Below are positions 1 to 5,203 of a stretch of 6,233 nucleotides of DNA, one piece after another. The stretch comes from an uncultured Erysipelotrichaceae bacterium. Its GTDB lineage: Bacteria > Bacillota_I > Bacilli_A > Erysipelotrichales > Erysipelotrichaceae. Numbering within the stretch: position 1 is the first letter of the stretch; each line of letters starts with the position of its first letter. Made by a program: the position numbers and the translations under genes. The notes beneath the pieces are model-generated. The model had not been told where the DNA came from, searched no databases, and saw nothing but the letters and a program-made list of their open reading frames with translations. The stretch is from positions 1 to 6,233 of the forward strand of contig CALUZL010000006.1 of NCBI GenBank assembly GCA_944325295.1. The letters are read 5' to 3'.

Positions 1-549
1 GATTGCCCGATCATAGGCTCTGACAAATTCAAGGCCGCTCACTTGTTTGGGGATCTCTTTCAATATGTCATTATCAGCGATCAAAAAGGCACCCATCGGT
101 AAGCCATGACTTTTATGGTAGTCTTTATCGGTGCTGTGATCAAAGATGAGATCGGGCAGTTTGTTGCCTTTGGTGTAGGTGTGCATGAACTCAGGGTACT
201 TGTTGTAGACAGCGATCTCTTTGGCGTATTTTAGACCGATGGCGACATCTTTTTCAGTTGCAGCCCTGACGACTTCAGCAAAGCTTTTCTCACTCATCGG
301 ATATTCCTTGATGATGTGATAAGAACTGTCGGCGATCGTCGCCCCGTTTATGTTTATGTAGTAGTCCGAGTGGATGGTAGCGAAGATGTCCGGCTGCATG
401 AAGGTCAAAAGCCGACCGGTACAGACGACGACTTTTATGCCTTTGGCAGTAAGTTTGCTCAGGGCTTGTTTGGTGATATCGTCGATGACTCCTTTTCCTC
501 TGGGGATCAAAGTCCCATCGATATCGAAAGCTATCAGTTTAATGTTCAT
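1..549 (-). CDS. Cof-type HAD-superfamily phosphatase (3' end cut off by window edge)
   Basis: The minus-strand frame from the ATG at 549-547 stays open to the left edge, giving 183 residues of a family usually about 260-280 long. HAD motif I is D9-I-D11-G-T13, with D9 the expected nucleophile and D11 the general acid/base. Motif II is C43-T44-G45-R46. N68-G-A follows, which is typical of the Cof/IIB group before its large cap domain. The motif III lysine and motif IV GDxxND would lie beyond the window. Family knowledge: such cytoplasmic enzymes dephosphorylate sugar phosphates or other small phosphometabolites with Mg2+; the substrate cannot be read from sequence. The start is secure because motif I lies 8 residues in, as is normal. 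No SD precedes it, and an extended -10 box lies only 6 nt upstream, so the mRNA may be leaderless. It is divergent from the mgtE unit. Confidence 0.93.
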   Translation of the reverse strand, partial: MNIKLIAFDIDGTLIPRGKGVIDDITKQALSKLTAKGIKVVVCTGRLLTFMQPDIFATIHSDYYININGATIADSSYHIIKEYPMSEKSFAEVVRAATEKDVAIGLKYAKEIAVYNKYPEFMHTYTKGNKLPDLIFDHSTDKDYHKSHGLPMGAFLIADNDILKEIPKQVSGLEFVRAYDRAI

Positions 550-555
550 GGATTT

Positions 556-564
556 ATTATAACA
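556..564 (-). promoter_or_regulatory. Extended -10 promoter of the HAD gene
   Basis: On the minus strand the sequence reads TGTTATAAT, a perfect extended -10 (TGnTATAAT). Only 6 nt separate its last base from the ATG at 549. I see no good -35 at 16-18 bp spacing, which extended -10 promoters can tolerate. A start 6-7 nt after the box would fall on or next to the A of the start codon. Confidence 0.6.
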
Positions 565-583
565 CTTATCAAAATTTCATAAT

Positions 584-596
584 TATAATGTATAAT
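584..596 (+). promoter_or_regulatory. Probable -10 region for the leader ORF-mgtE unit
   Basis: Two overlapping candidates lie here, TATAAT at 584-589 and again at 591-596. Neither has a convincing -35. Transcription from the second would begin near 603, about 20 nt before the leader ORF start, leaving a short 5' leader. The two divergent promoters are packed into about 40 bp. Confidence 0.45.
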
Positions 597-622
597 GAAT
601 GAGCTTTAAGGGAGGTGATACT

Positions 623-688
623 ATGGATGGACACGAGCGAAGTTTGCAGTATATCGATAGTATCTTCTTCGATATACCTTCGATCTAA
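623..688 (+). CDS. 21-codon leader ORF upstream of mgtE
   Basis: ATG GAT GGA ... ATC TAA encodes MDGHERSLQYIDSIFFDIPSI. A textbook SD, GGAGGTGAT at 611-619, has its GGAGG core 7 nt from the ATG, so translation is likely. The stop at 686-688 is 18 nt before the mgtE ATG, and the mgtE SD (GGGAGG, 693-698) lies immediately after it. A ribosome ending here would cover or hand over to the mgtE site. The codons include both arms of a 9-bp inverted repeat. The peptide has no signal sequence, no membrane segment and no family I recognise. A role as a regulatory leader peptide is inferred from position, SD strength and hairpin only. It could also be a ribosome-loading site of no further importance. 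Confidence 0.55.
   Translation: MDGHERSLQYIDSIFFDIPSI
649..677 (+). promoter_or_regulatory. 9-bp perfect hairpin inside the leader ORF
   Basis: GTATATCGA (649-657) and TCGATATAC (669-677) are exact reverse complements around an 11-nt loop. No U-tract follows, so it is not a normal intrinsic terminator. A ribosome translating the leader ORF would melt it; a stalled one could leave it or an alternative fold in place. A second TCGAT at 680-684 could compete for the left arm. Confidence 0.5.
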
Positions 689-706
689 AAAAGGGAGGTA
701 AATATA

Positions 707-2038
707 ATGAATGAAAAGATCTTAGAACTTATAAAAAGCGGTGACTTTGCGGCGCTGAAAAAACTTTTGACTGATGTGAACCTTGCCGATATCTCTGAGA
801 TCATCGATGAGCTCGAGGGTGAAGATGCCGTCATCGTCTTTCGCCTTTTAAACAAGGATGAAGCTGCCGATGCGTTTTCTCGAATGGAAGTCGCCACCCA
901 AAGCAAGCTTGTCGAAGCACTGGCCGATGATGAGATCAAAGATGTCGTAAACAAACTCTATCTTGATGATGCGGCCGATCTCATCGAAGAGATGCCTTCA
1001 AATCTGGTCAAAAGGATCTTGCAAAACACTTCCAGCGACAAACGCCAGGCGATCAACGAACTTTTAAAATACCCTCAAGACAGTGCCGGCAGCATCATGA
1101 CTACCGAATTTGTCGACCTCAAAGAAACGATGAGCGTCAAGGAGGCTTTTGAGCGCATCCGCAAGATCGGTAAAGACAAAGAGACGATCTATACCCTGTA
1201 TGTGACGGATATGCAAAGACATCTGGTCAGGGTCATAACCGTCAAAGAATTACTTCTGGCCGGACTTGATGCGATCGTTAAAGATATCATGGAAGAAAAC
1301 GTCATCGAGATAAGTACGCTCACCGATAAAGAAGAAGTTGCCAACATGTTTGACAAGTATGACTTTTTGGCGATGCCGGTCGTCGACAGCGAGAAGAGGC
1401 TTGTCGGTATCGTTACGATCGATGATGCGATGGATGTCATGCAGGATGAAGCCAATGAAGACTTTGAGATCATGGCCGCCGTCACCCCCAGTGATGAGAG
1501 CTACTTCAAGATGTCGGTATTTGAGCACACCAAACACCGTATCGTTTGGTTATTGATATTGATGCTTTCGGCAACGATAACCGGTACGATCATCACCCAC
1601 TACGAAGAAGCGTTCAGTGCCGTGCCGATCTTGGTGTCGTTTATACCGATGCTGATGGACACAGGCGGAAACTGCGGTTCACAATCTTCGACTTTGATCA
1701 TCAGAGGTCTGGCTACCGGGGAGATTGAACTCAAAGATATCTTTAGAGTCTGGTTTAAAGAGATAAGGATAGCTTTGCTTGTGGGCGTGATCCTATCGGT
1801 CGTAAATGGGCTACGGATCGCTATTCAGTATAGTGATGTCATTTTGGCTTTAGTTGTCGGCATCACTTTGCTTTTAACGGTCATCCTTTCAAAATCACTC
1901 GGCTGCATCTTACCGATGGCAGCTAAAAAGCTGAAACTTGATCCAGCGATCATGGCTTCACCACTGATCACTACGGTAGTCGATACCTGCTCGATCCTCA
2001 TCTATTTCAATGTGGCCGTGGTATTGTTTGGAATATAG
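707..2038 (+). CDS. mgtE: Magnesium transporter MgtE
   Basis: This is a full-length MgtE (443 residues; family about 450), a homodimeric Mg2+-selective channel of the cytoplasmic membrane gated by intracellular Mg2+. Residues 1-125 form the acidic helical MgtE_N domain, and 130-187 and 192-250 are the paired CBS domains with the Mg2+-sensing acidic surface. From about 275 to the end are five membrane segments. The signature P-M-L-M-D-T-G-G-N-C-G-S-Q-S is at 314-327. D426 in the last segment (TVVDTCSILIYF) matches the position of the ion-selecting Asp432 of Thermus MgtE. The ATG is well placed after GGGAGG (693-698). There is no M-box riboswitch, the usual Mg2+ control of such genes in Bacillota; a leader ORF with a hairpin stands there instead. 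The last 37 bp overlap the convergent TPR gene, and I see no terminator after the TAG. Confidence 0.96.
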   Translation: MNEKILELIKSGDFAALKKLLTDVNLADISEIIDELEGEDAVIVFRLLNKDEAADAFSRMEVATQSKLVEALADDEIKDVVNKLYLDDAADLIEEMPSNLVKRILQNTSSDKRQAINELLKYPQDSAGSIMTTEFVDLKETMSVKEAFERIRKIGKDKETIYTLYVTDMQRHLVRVITVKELLLAGLDAIVKDIMEENVIEISTLTDKEEVANMFDKYDFLAMPVVDSEKRLVGIVTIDDAMDVMQDEANEDFEIMAAVTPSDESYFKMSVFEHTKHRIVWLLILMLSATITGTIITHYEEAFSAVPILVSFIPMLMDTGGNCGSQSSTLIIRGLATGEIELKDIFRVWFKEIRIALLVGVILSVVNGLRIAIQYSDVILALVVGITLLLTVILSKSLGCILPMAAKKLKLDPAIMASPLITTVVDTCSILIYFNVAVVLFGI

Positions 2039-2949
2039 TAACCCAAGGTGTGCCTTTCAAGGGCGTACAATTCTTCAAGAATGTCGTAATATTTAGGGCT
2101 GTTGTGTTTAGCGTATAGCTTACATAACAGCTCTTTTATCATCAGATACTCATCCCGATCTTCTATATGGCGCAAAAGCGCTAAAGTCTTTTCGGCTCGC
2201 TTTTCAATAATATCCAAGCATTCATCGTAAAAGTAATACTTATAAAGTTCGATAAGTGACCTATTTACTTCATCATCCTCACGACATTGTTTAGAATAGG
2301 CATACCATTTATCAAAGAGGTTTATGTCATTTGTCAGGTAAGAGAAGTATATTATTACGCAGATAAGATTAAGATCGTACCCATTTGTGTCTTCATTATA
2401 GATTTTGTTTATAGTGTTTCTTACAGATTGATAATCGCCATTTTTGATATAACACCATAAAAGACCACCTCGGAGTTGATGAGTGCTATTGTGATCTGTG
2501 ATAGAATAACTTTTTATAAGATCAAGGTAAAATGATATGGCTGTTTCAAATTCGCCTGCGTGTGACGAAATATAAGCCAGCACATTTTTGCAATTTTTGA
2601 CTTTTTCGGATATTTTATGATTTTTGAATATTTCTAAAGCATTATTAACTAAAGCATATGCCGCTAGATTGTCGTTTCGATTAGATATTATCCACCCTAT
2701 CCGATAGGCATTCATGGCGTAACCCAATGATCTTTTATCTATCTTTAGTCCTTTTTCATACCAGTGATAAGCGATATCTATTTTGCCTTTAAGACGGTAA
2801 AAATAGCCGATGGAATTATAGAGTATCTGCTTATCGTCTAAAGATAAAAAGGAAGAGAAGTTTCTTTCAAAGTTAAGCAACTCCTTGATATCACAATTTT
2901 TATGTTTATAAAGGTCATGGACAAATTCAAAAAGAGGATATCTGTACAT
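2002..2949 (-). CDS. TPR-like C-terminal part of a split HTH-TPR regulator
   Basis: The 315 residues from the ATG at 2949 are almost all helical, with repeated helix-turn-helix pairs of TPR type, such as the Y-W-Y-E-K-G-L segment after G-Y-F-Y-R-L-K-G-K, and A-I-S-F-Y-L-D-L later. No enzyme motif or membrane segment is visible. Such domains after an XRE domain usually bind peptides or mediate dimerisation in RNPP-like regulators (family knowledge). I doubt that this ATG is a true start. It has no SD, and the same frame continues upstream without a stop for 36 more codons to the TAA ending the XRE gene, with no in-frame ATG, GTG or TTG. The part is therefore more likely the rest of one gene broken by a nonsense codon. 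The final 12 residues (from YYIPNN) are encoded antisense to the end of mgtE. A+T content is much higher than in mgtE (about 30% G+C in sampled lines). Confidence 0.7.
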   Translation of the reverse strand: MYRYPLFEFVHDLYKHKNCDIKELLNFERNFSSFLSLDDKQILYNSIGYFYRLKGKIDIAYHWYEKGLKIDKRSLGYAMNAYRIGWIISNRNDNLAAYALVNNALEIFKNHKISEKVKNCKNVLAYISSHAGEFETAISFYLDLIKSYSITDHNSTHQLRGGLLWCYIKNGDYQSVRNTINKIYNEDTNGYDLNLICVIIYFSYLTNDINLFDKWYAYSKQCREDDEVNRSLIELYKYYFYDECLDIIEKRAEKTLALLRHIEDRDEYLMIKELLCKLYAKHNSPKYYDILEELYALERHTLGYYIPNNTTATLK

Positions 2950-3057
2950 AGATAGTGACTTAGATATATTTTCCTTTTCGTTATCGATGAGATCATGATA
3001 CTTGTCTATATTCTCATCATCAAAACTCAGTATGGCTATGTATAGGTTACTAAACAG

Positions 3058-3285
3058 TTAATCATAGTGATCGATCGTTTCTTTGTCTGTGGCGAAATCG
3101 ATATTCAGAAGTTTTATGATCGCTTCAGCACTTTCTCTTTTTATAGTTCTTTTACCGTTTTCGATCTTTGAGATGTGACTTCTGGTATAACCGATCATAG
3201 CTTCGACATCTTCTTGAGAAAGACCTTTTTTCTCTCGATGATCCCTCAGCACTTTACCAAATATCTTACAATGAAGTTTAATCAT
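3058..3285 (-). CDS. XRE-family HTH DNA-binding protein (N-terminal part of split regulator)
   Basis: The 75 residues are nearly all one XRE/Cro-C1 domain: L-R-D-H-R-E-K-K-G-L-S-Q-E-D-V (13-27), then the recognition helix region Y-T-R-S-H-I-S-K-I-E-N-G-K-R (33-46). This is a sequence-specific cytoplasmic DNA-binding protein, usually a repressor that binds a dyad site as a dimer. The reading frame ends at a TAA (3058-3060), but coding-like sequence continues in the same frame into the TPR part, so the domain is probably the truncated head of a 427-codon regulator. It could still work alone as a small repressor, or be joined to the TPR part by readthrough; the base after TAA is C, a weaker termination context. 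The AAGGG before the ATG is only 1 nt away, so the SD is poor. A large inverted repeat at 3320-3380 is the obvious operator candidate. Confidence 0.85.
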   Translation of the reverse strand: MIKLHCKIFGKVLRDHREKKGLSQEDVEAMIGYTRSHISKIENGKRTIKRESAEAIIKLLNIDFATDKETIDHYD

Positions 3286-3319
3286 ACCCTTATTTTAAAA
3301 AATAATATCTTTAAACGCA

Positions 3320-3380
3320 AATAAGAGAAATGTGCCAAAAATAAGCATAAAAACAGTATCTATTTTGGCACAGTCTTATT
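3320..3380. promoter_or_regulatory. Long imperfect inverted repeat between divergent regulator and membrane-protein genes
   Basis: The left arm is AATAAGA (3320-3326), a gaaa gap, then TGTGCCAAAA (3331-3340). The right arm is TTTTGGCACA (3363-3372), a g gap, then TCTTATT (3374-3380). The inner 10 bp and outer 7 bp are exact complements and only the gap lengths differ. The inner half-sites are centred 32 bp apart, about three helical turns. Each contains TTGGCA facing outward, resembling a -35 hexamer; on the minus strand TTTAAA lies 17 bp downstream. The position 35 bp upstream of the XRE start suggests an autoregulatory operator. There is no U-tract, so a terminator is unlikely. Confidence 0.55.
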
Positions 3381-3451
3381 TCAGGACATCTGATAATATG
3401 AAATTAGGATAAATAACGGTAATTATCGAAAAAAGTGTCGGGGGAGGGCTA

Positions 3452-3460
3452 TGTTATAAT
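3452..3460 (+). promoter_or_regulatory. Extended -10 promoter of the small membrane protein gene
   Basis: TGTTATAAT is identical to the extended -10 of the HAD gene. No -35 is seen at normal spacing. A transcript starting near 3467 would have a leader of about 14 nt before the ATG at 3481. The run GGGGGAGGG at 3440-3448 just upstream is not followed by an ORF: the ATG at 3451 meets a stop after one codon. Confidence 0.55.
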
Positions 3461-3480
3461 ATAAAAAAAGAGTGCTTTGT

Positions 3481-3813
3481 ATGAAATTATCTAATGTATT
3501 TTATGATTGTGTTAGAAGATGTTGGCGCGATGATGCCAAAGAGATGGTGTACAGAGAAGAAAAGTATACCTTTGATTGGGAAAAGAGAGGGCATCAAAGG
3601 ATCTTTTTGGGGATAATCGATCTTGGAGCTTTAAACATCTGCTGGTTATTGGATGTCTTCCTTTTGGATAAAGTCATCTACAAAGCCTACGATTTTTCTT
3701 TTGCGGCAAGGATAGATGTCGACATCCTGATACTGATCATCGCCTGGCTTTTCATGAATTTCTTGATGAAAGTCATCTTGCTAAGGACATACTATACCAA
3801 GATAGAAGACTAG
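3481..3813 (+). CDS. Small two-pass membrane protein, unrecognised
   Basis: I do not recognise this family. From the ATG at 3481 it has 110 residues: a charged N-terminal stretch of about 40 residues with several Arg, Lys, Asp and Glu (Y-R-E-E-K-Y-T-F-D-W-E-K-R), a hydrophobic segment at about 41-65 (GIIDLGALNICWLLDVFLL), then a loop with K, D and R. A second hydrophobic segment lies at about 78-100 (DILILIIAWLFMNFLMKVILL), followed by a short charged tail. That predicts two membrane helices with a sizeable cytoplasmic N-terminal part. I prefer the ATG because AAAGAG (3467-3472) lies 8 nt before it; a GTG at 3472 would add three residues but sit almost on the predicted transcription start. 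It is divergent from the XRE regulator across the inverted repeat and may be its target. No terminator with a U-tract is seen after the TAG. Confidence 0.75.
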   Translation: MKLSNVFYDCVRRCWRDDAKEMVYREEKYTFDWEKRGHQRIFLGIIDLGALNICWLLDVFLLDKVIYKAYDFSFAARIDVDILILIIAWLFMNFLMKVILLRTYYTKIED

Positions 3814-3906
3814 ACCTCTAATCGTCTCTATGAATTGGTTCGATCACCGCCGGATCGATGACAGCAAGTCAGTCACAGCGAAGTTAAGGGAGCGTTATTT
3901 TGAGAT

Positions 3907-3915
3907 TGCTATAAT
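3907..3915 (+). promoter_or_regulatory. Second candidate promoter upstream of the ATPase gene
   Basis: TGCTATAAT is the third perfect extended -10 in the window. A transcript starting near 3922 would run through both 37-bp palindromes as RNA hairpins before the ATPase gene. No matching -35 is seen. Confidence 0.4.
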
Positions 3916-3929
3916 GAGACTGTATTGCT

Positions 3930-3966
3930 ATTGAACATTTGGCCACAATGTGGCTCAATTTTCAAT
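3930..3966. repeat. 37-bp imperfect palindrome, copy A
   Basis: The dyad is centred at 3948. Its outer arms ATTGAA and TTCAAT and its core GCCACA-A-TGTGGC are exact; in all, 15 of the 18 base pairs are Watson-Crick. It matches copy B at 27 of 39 positions when both are read from the shared CTATTG (3928 and 3968). It lies upstream of the likely main promoter, in the position of a distal operator. Confidence 0.7.
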
Positions 3967-3969
3967 ACT

Positions 3970-4006
3970 ATTGACATTTTGGACAATTAATGGCTAAAAT
4001 GTCAAT
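3970..4006. repeat. 37-bp imperfect palindrome, copy B, overlapping the promoter
   Basis: Arms ATTGACATTTT (3970-3980) and AAAATGTCAAT (3996-4006) are perfect over 11 bp. Including the central part, 15 of 18 pairs are Watson-Crick, plus one G-T. The centre at 3988 is exactly 40 bp from that of copy A, about four helical turns, so bound proteins would sit on the same DNA face. The left arm contains the -35 and the right arm the -10 of the likely ATPase promoter. Confidence 0.75.
3971..4000 (+). promoter_or_regulatory. Likely sigma-70 type promoter of the ATPase gene
   Basis: A consensus -35 TTGACA (3971-3976) and TAAAAT (3995-4000, 5 of 6 matches) are 18 bp apart. Transcription would start near 4007, right at the GAGG SD (4007-4010). 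Both hexamers are inside palindrome copy B, so a protein bound to it would block RNA polymerase. Confidence 0.6.
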
Positions 4007-4018
4007 GAGGTATTATTC

Positions 4019-5203
4019 GTGATTAAAAGAGAACGTTATGTAAAGGAGATCAGAGAGTTTTACGATTCCGATCTCATCAAGATAATAACCGGTATTAGAA
4101 GGTGTGGTAAGTCTGTTATATTGGCGCAAATAAAAGAAGAGATATCTTTGCATTCTTCAAATATCATCTATTTGGATTTTGAAGACAGGTCGACGACGTC
4201 ATTTATCACTACTTGTGACGATATCATCGACTATGTAGATAACAAGAGAGATAAAAATCATCTTTGCTACGTATTTTTAGACGAGATCCAGACGATAGAA
4301 GATTGGCAAATCGCGTGTAAAACTTTAAGAAGACATAATTGTTCGCTATTTATCACGGGGTCCAATTCTAAGCTTCTGTCAAGAGAATTTACCAAAGAAT
4401 TATCGGGCAGATACGTCTCTTTTCGGATAAGGCCGTTTGTTTATAAGGAACTTTTAGAATACGCTAAAGAATTGGAAAAGAACATTACTGTTACTGATTA
4501 TCTGATATGGGGCGGCTTTCCGCAAAGAGTGGAGTTTAACAGTGAAAATGCCCAAAGAAGATATTTAAATGATCTTGATGAGACTATTGTTACAAATGAC
4601 ATCATCAATCGTTACAGGATCAAAAAGAGTGAGGATTTTAAAAAGGTGACTAATTATATACTGGTATCTAATGCGCGAAATTATTCAGCAAAGTCGATAT
4701 GTGATTACATGAATAGTCATGGAACAAAATGTGCGGTCAATACCATAAAGAAATGGTTATATTATCTAAAAGAAGCTTATATCATCGATACAATCGATCA
4801 ATACTCACACAAAACCAAGAGAATATTAGAATATCCGAAAAAGATCTATGACAGCGACGTTTCTTTAAATTCCATCAGAAAAACCGATAATCGTTACGAC
4901 CTTTCCCATAACTTAGAAAATATCGTCTATAACGAATTGTGCTATAGGGGATATAGCTTGACGGTATATGATAACCGTGGCAGAGAGATCGATTTTTTGG
5001 CAAAAAAAGGCAATTACACTTATTATGTGCAAGTGGCTCTGACTATAGGCGAAGATAAAGCTTATGAAAGGGAGTTTAAGGCTTTTAGAAGCCTCGATCA
5101 GATAGACAAGAAGATCATAATTACAATGGATGAGATCGACTATTCTACAAGCAATGTTGAGCATATCAAGTTCAAGGATTTTTTGCAAAGAGATGAACTT
5201 TAA
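4019..5203 (+). CDS. AAA_14 / DUF4143 family ATP-binding protein
   Basis: The 394-residue length is usual for the family. Walker A is G25-I-R-R-C-G-K-S32 and Walker B is V85-F-L-D-E-I-Q91. F-I-T-G-S-N-S (111-117) is the sensor-like strand, followed by L-S-G-R (128-131). Residues about 205-260 (S-A-K-S-I-C-D-Y ... T-I-K-K-W-L-Y-Y-L) look like the winged-helix part. The C-terminal DUF4143 domain has a PD-(D/E)XK-like fold with E300, R-E-I-D325-F-L-A and Y-V-Q338-V-A340; the usual nuclease (D/E)xK is Q-V-A here, as in many relatives, so nuclease activity is doubtful. The family is widespread in gut bacteria with unsettled function, so I assign only ATP binding. The start is GTG 4019: GAGG (4007-4010) lies 8 nt before it, and the N-terminus M-I-K-R-E-R-Y is typical. 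The promoter sits in paired palindromes. G+C content is lower than in mgtE. Confidence 0.92.
   Translation: MIKRERYVKEIREFYDSDLIKIITGIRRCGKSVILAQIKEEISLHSSNIIYLDFEDRSTTSFITTCDDIIDYVDNKRDKNHLCYVFLDEIQTIEDWQIACKTLRRHNCSLFITGSNSKLLSREFTKELSGRYVSFRIRPFVYKELLEYAKELEKNITVTDYLIWGGFPQRVEFNSENAQRRYLNDLDETIVTNDIINRYRIKKSEDFKKVTNYILVSNARNYSAKSICDYMNSHGTKCAVNTIKKWLYYLKEAYIIDTIDQYSHKTKRILEYPKKIYDSDVSLNSIRKTDNRYDLSHNLENIVYNELCYRGYSLTVYDNRGREIDFLAKKGNYTYYVQVALTIGEDKAYEREFKAFRSLDQIDKKIIITMDEIDYSTSNVEHIKFKDFLQRDEL

Larger units (their letters stand above)
2002..3285 (-). pseudogene. Single HTH-TPR regulator gene interrupted by one in-frame TAA
   Basis: The XRE gene and the TPR gene are in the same frame: the TAA at 3060-3058 and the ATG at 2949 are 111 nt apart, exactly 37 codons. 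The 36 sense codons between (LFSNLYIAILSFDD..., then S-K-S-L-S) look like the helical linker expected in this architecture. The whole frame is 427 codons with the stop at codon 76, a common size for XRE plus TPR regulators. One C-to-T change turning a CAA Gln codon into TAA would explain it. I list the two parts separately too, because either may be expressed. Confidence 0.65.

Noticed and set aside
316..582. Plus-strand ORFs over the HAD gene
   Set aside because: They are shadows of the HAD frame, which carries clear motifs I and II on the minus strand.
550..706. M-box (ykoK) Mg2+ riboswitch upstream of mgtE
   Set aside because: Too little room between promoter and start, and only the 9-bp hairpin is seen; the multi-helix M-box layout is absent.
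1189..1537. Minus-strand ORFs within mgtE
   Set aside because: They are antisense to the conserved CBS and linker regions, low-complexity in amino acids (Ser/Ile/Thr-rich), and without start signals.
2026..2085. Bidirectional terminator between mgtE and the TPR gene
   Set aside because: Only short imperfect stems (GCCTT/AAGG, and ATTCTTCAAGAAT, which has no loop) occur, all inside the TPR coding region.
2002..3471. Pheromone-type propeptide gene next to the TPR regulator, as in RNPP systems
   Set aside because: No small ORF with a signal-like N-terminus lies on either side; the nearest divergent gene encodes a two-pass membrane protein too large for such a peptide.
3840..3858. TCGATC/GATCGA hairpin after the small membrane protein gene as an intrinsic terminator
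   Set aside because: The stem is 6 bp with a 7-nt loop and no T-run follows.
3286..4018. CRISPR array or tRNA/rRNA genes in the intergenic regions
   Set aside because: Only two copies of one palindromic repeat are present, with a 3-nt gap and no spacer, and no cloverleaf or rRNA-like sequence is seen.
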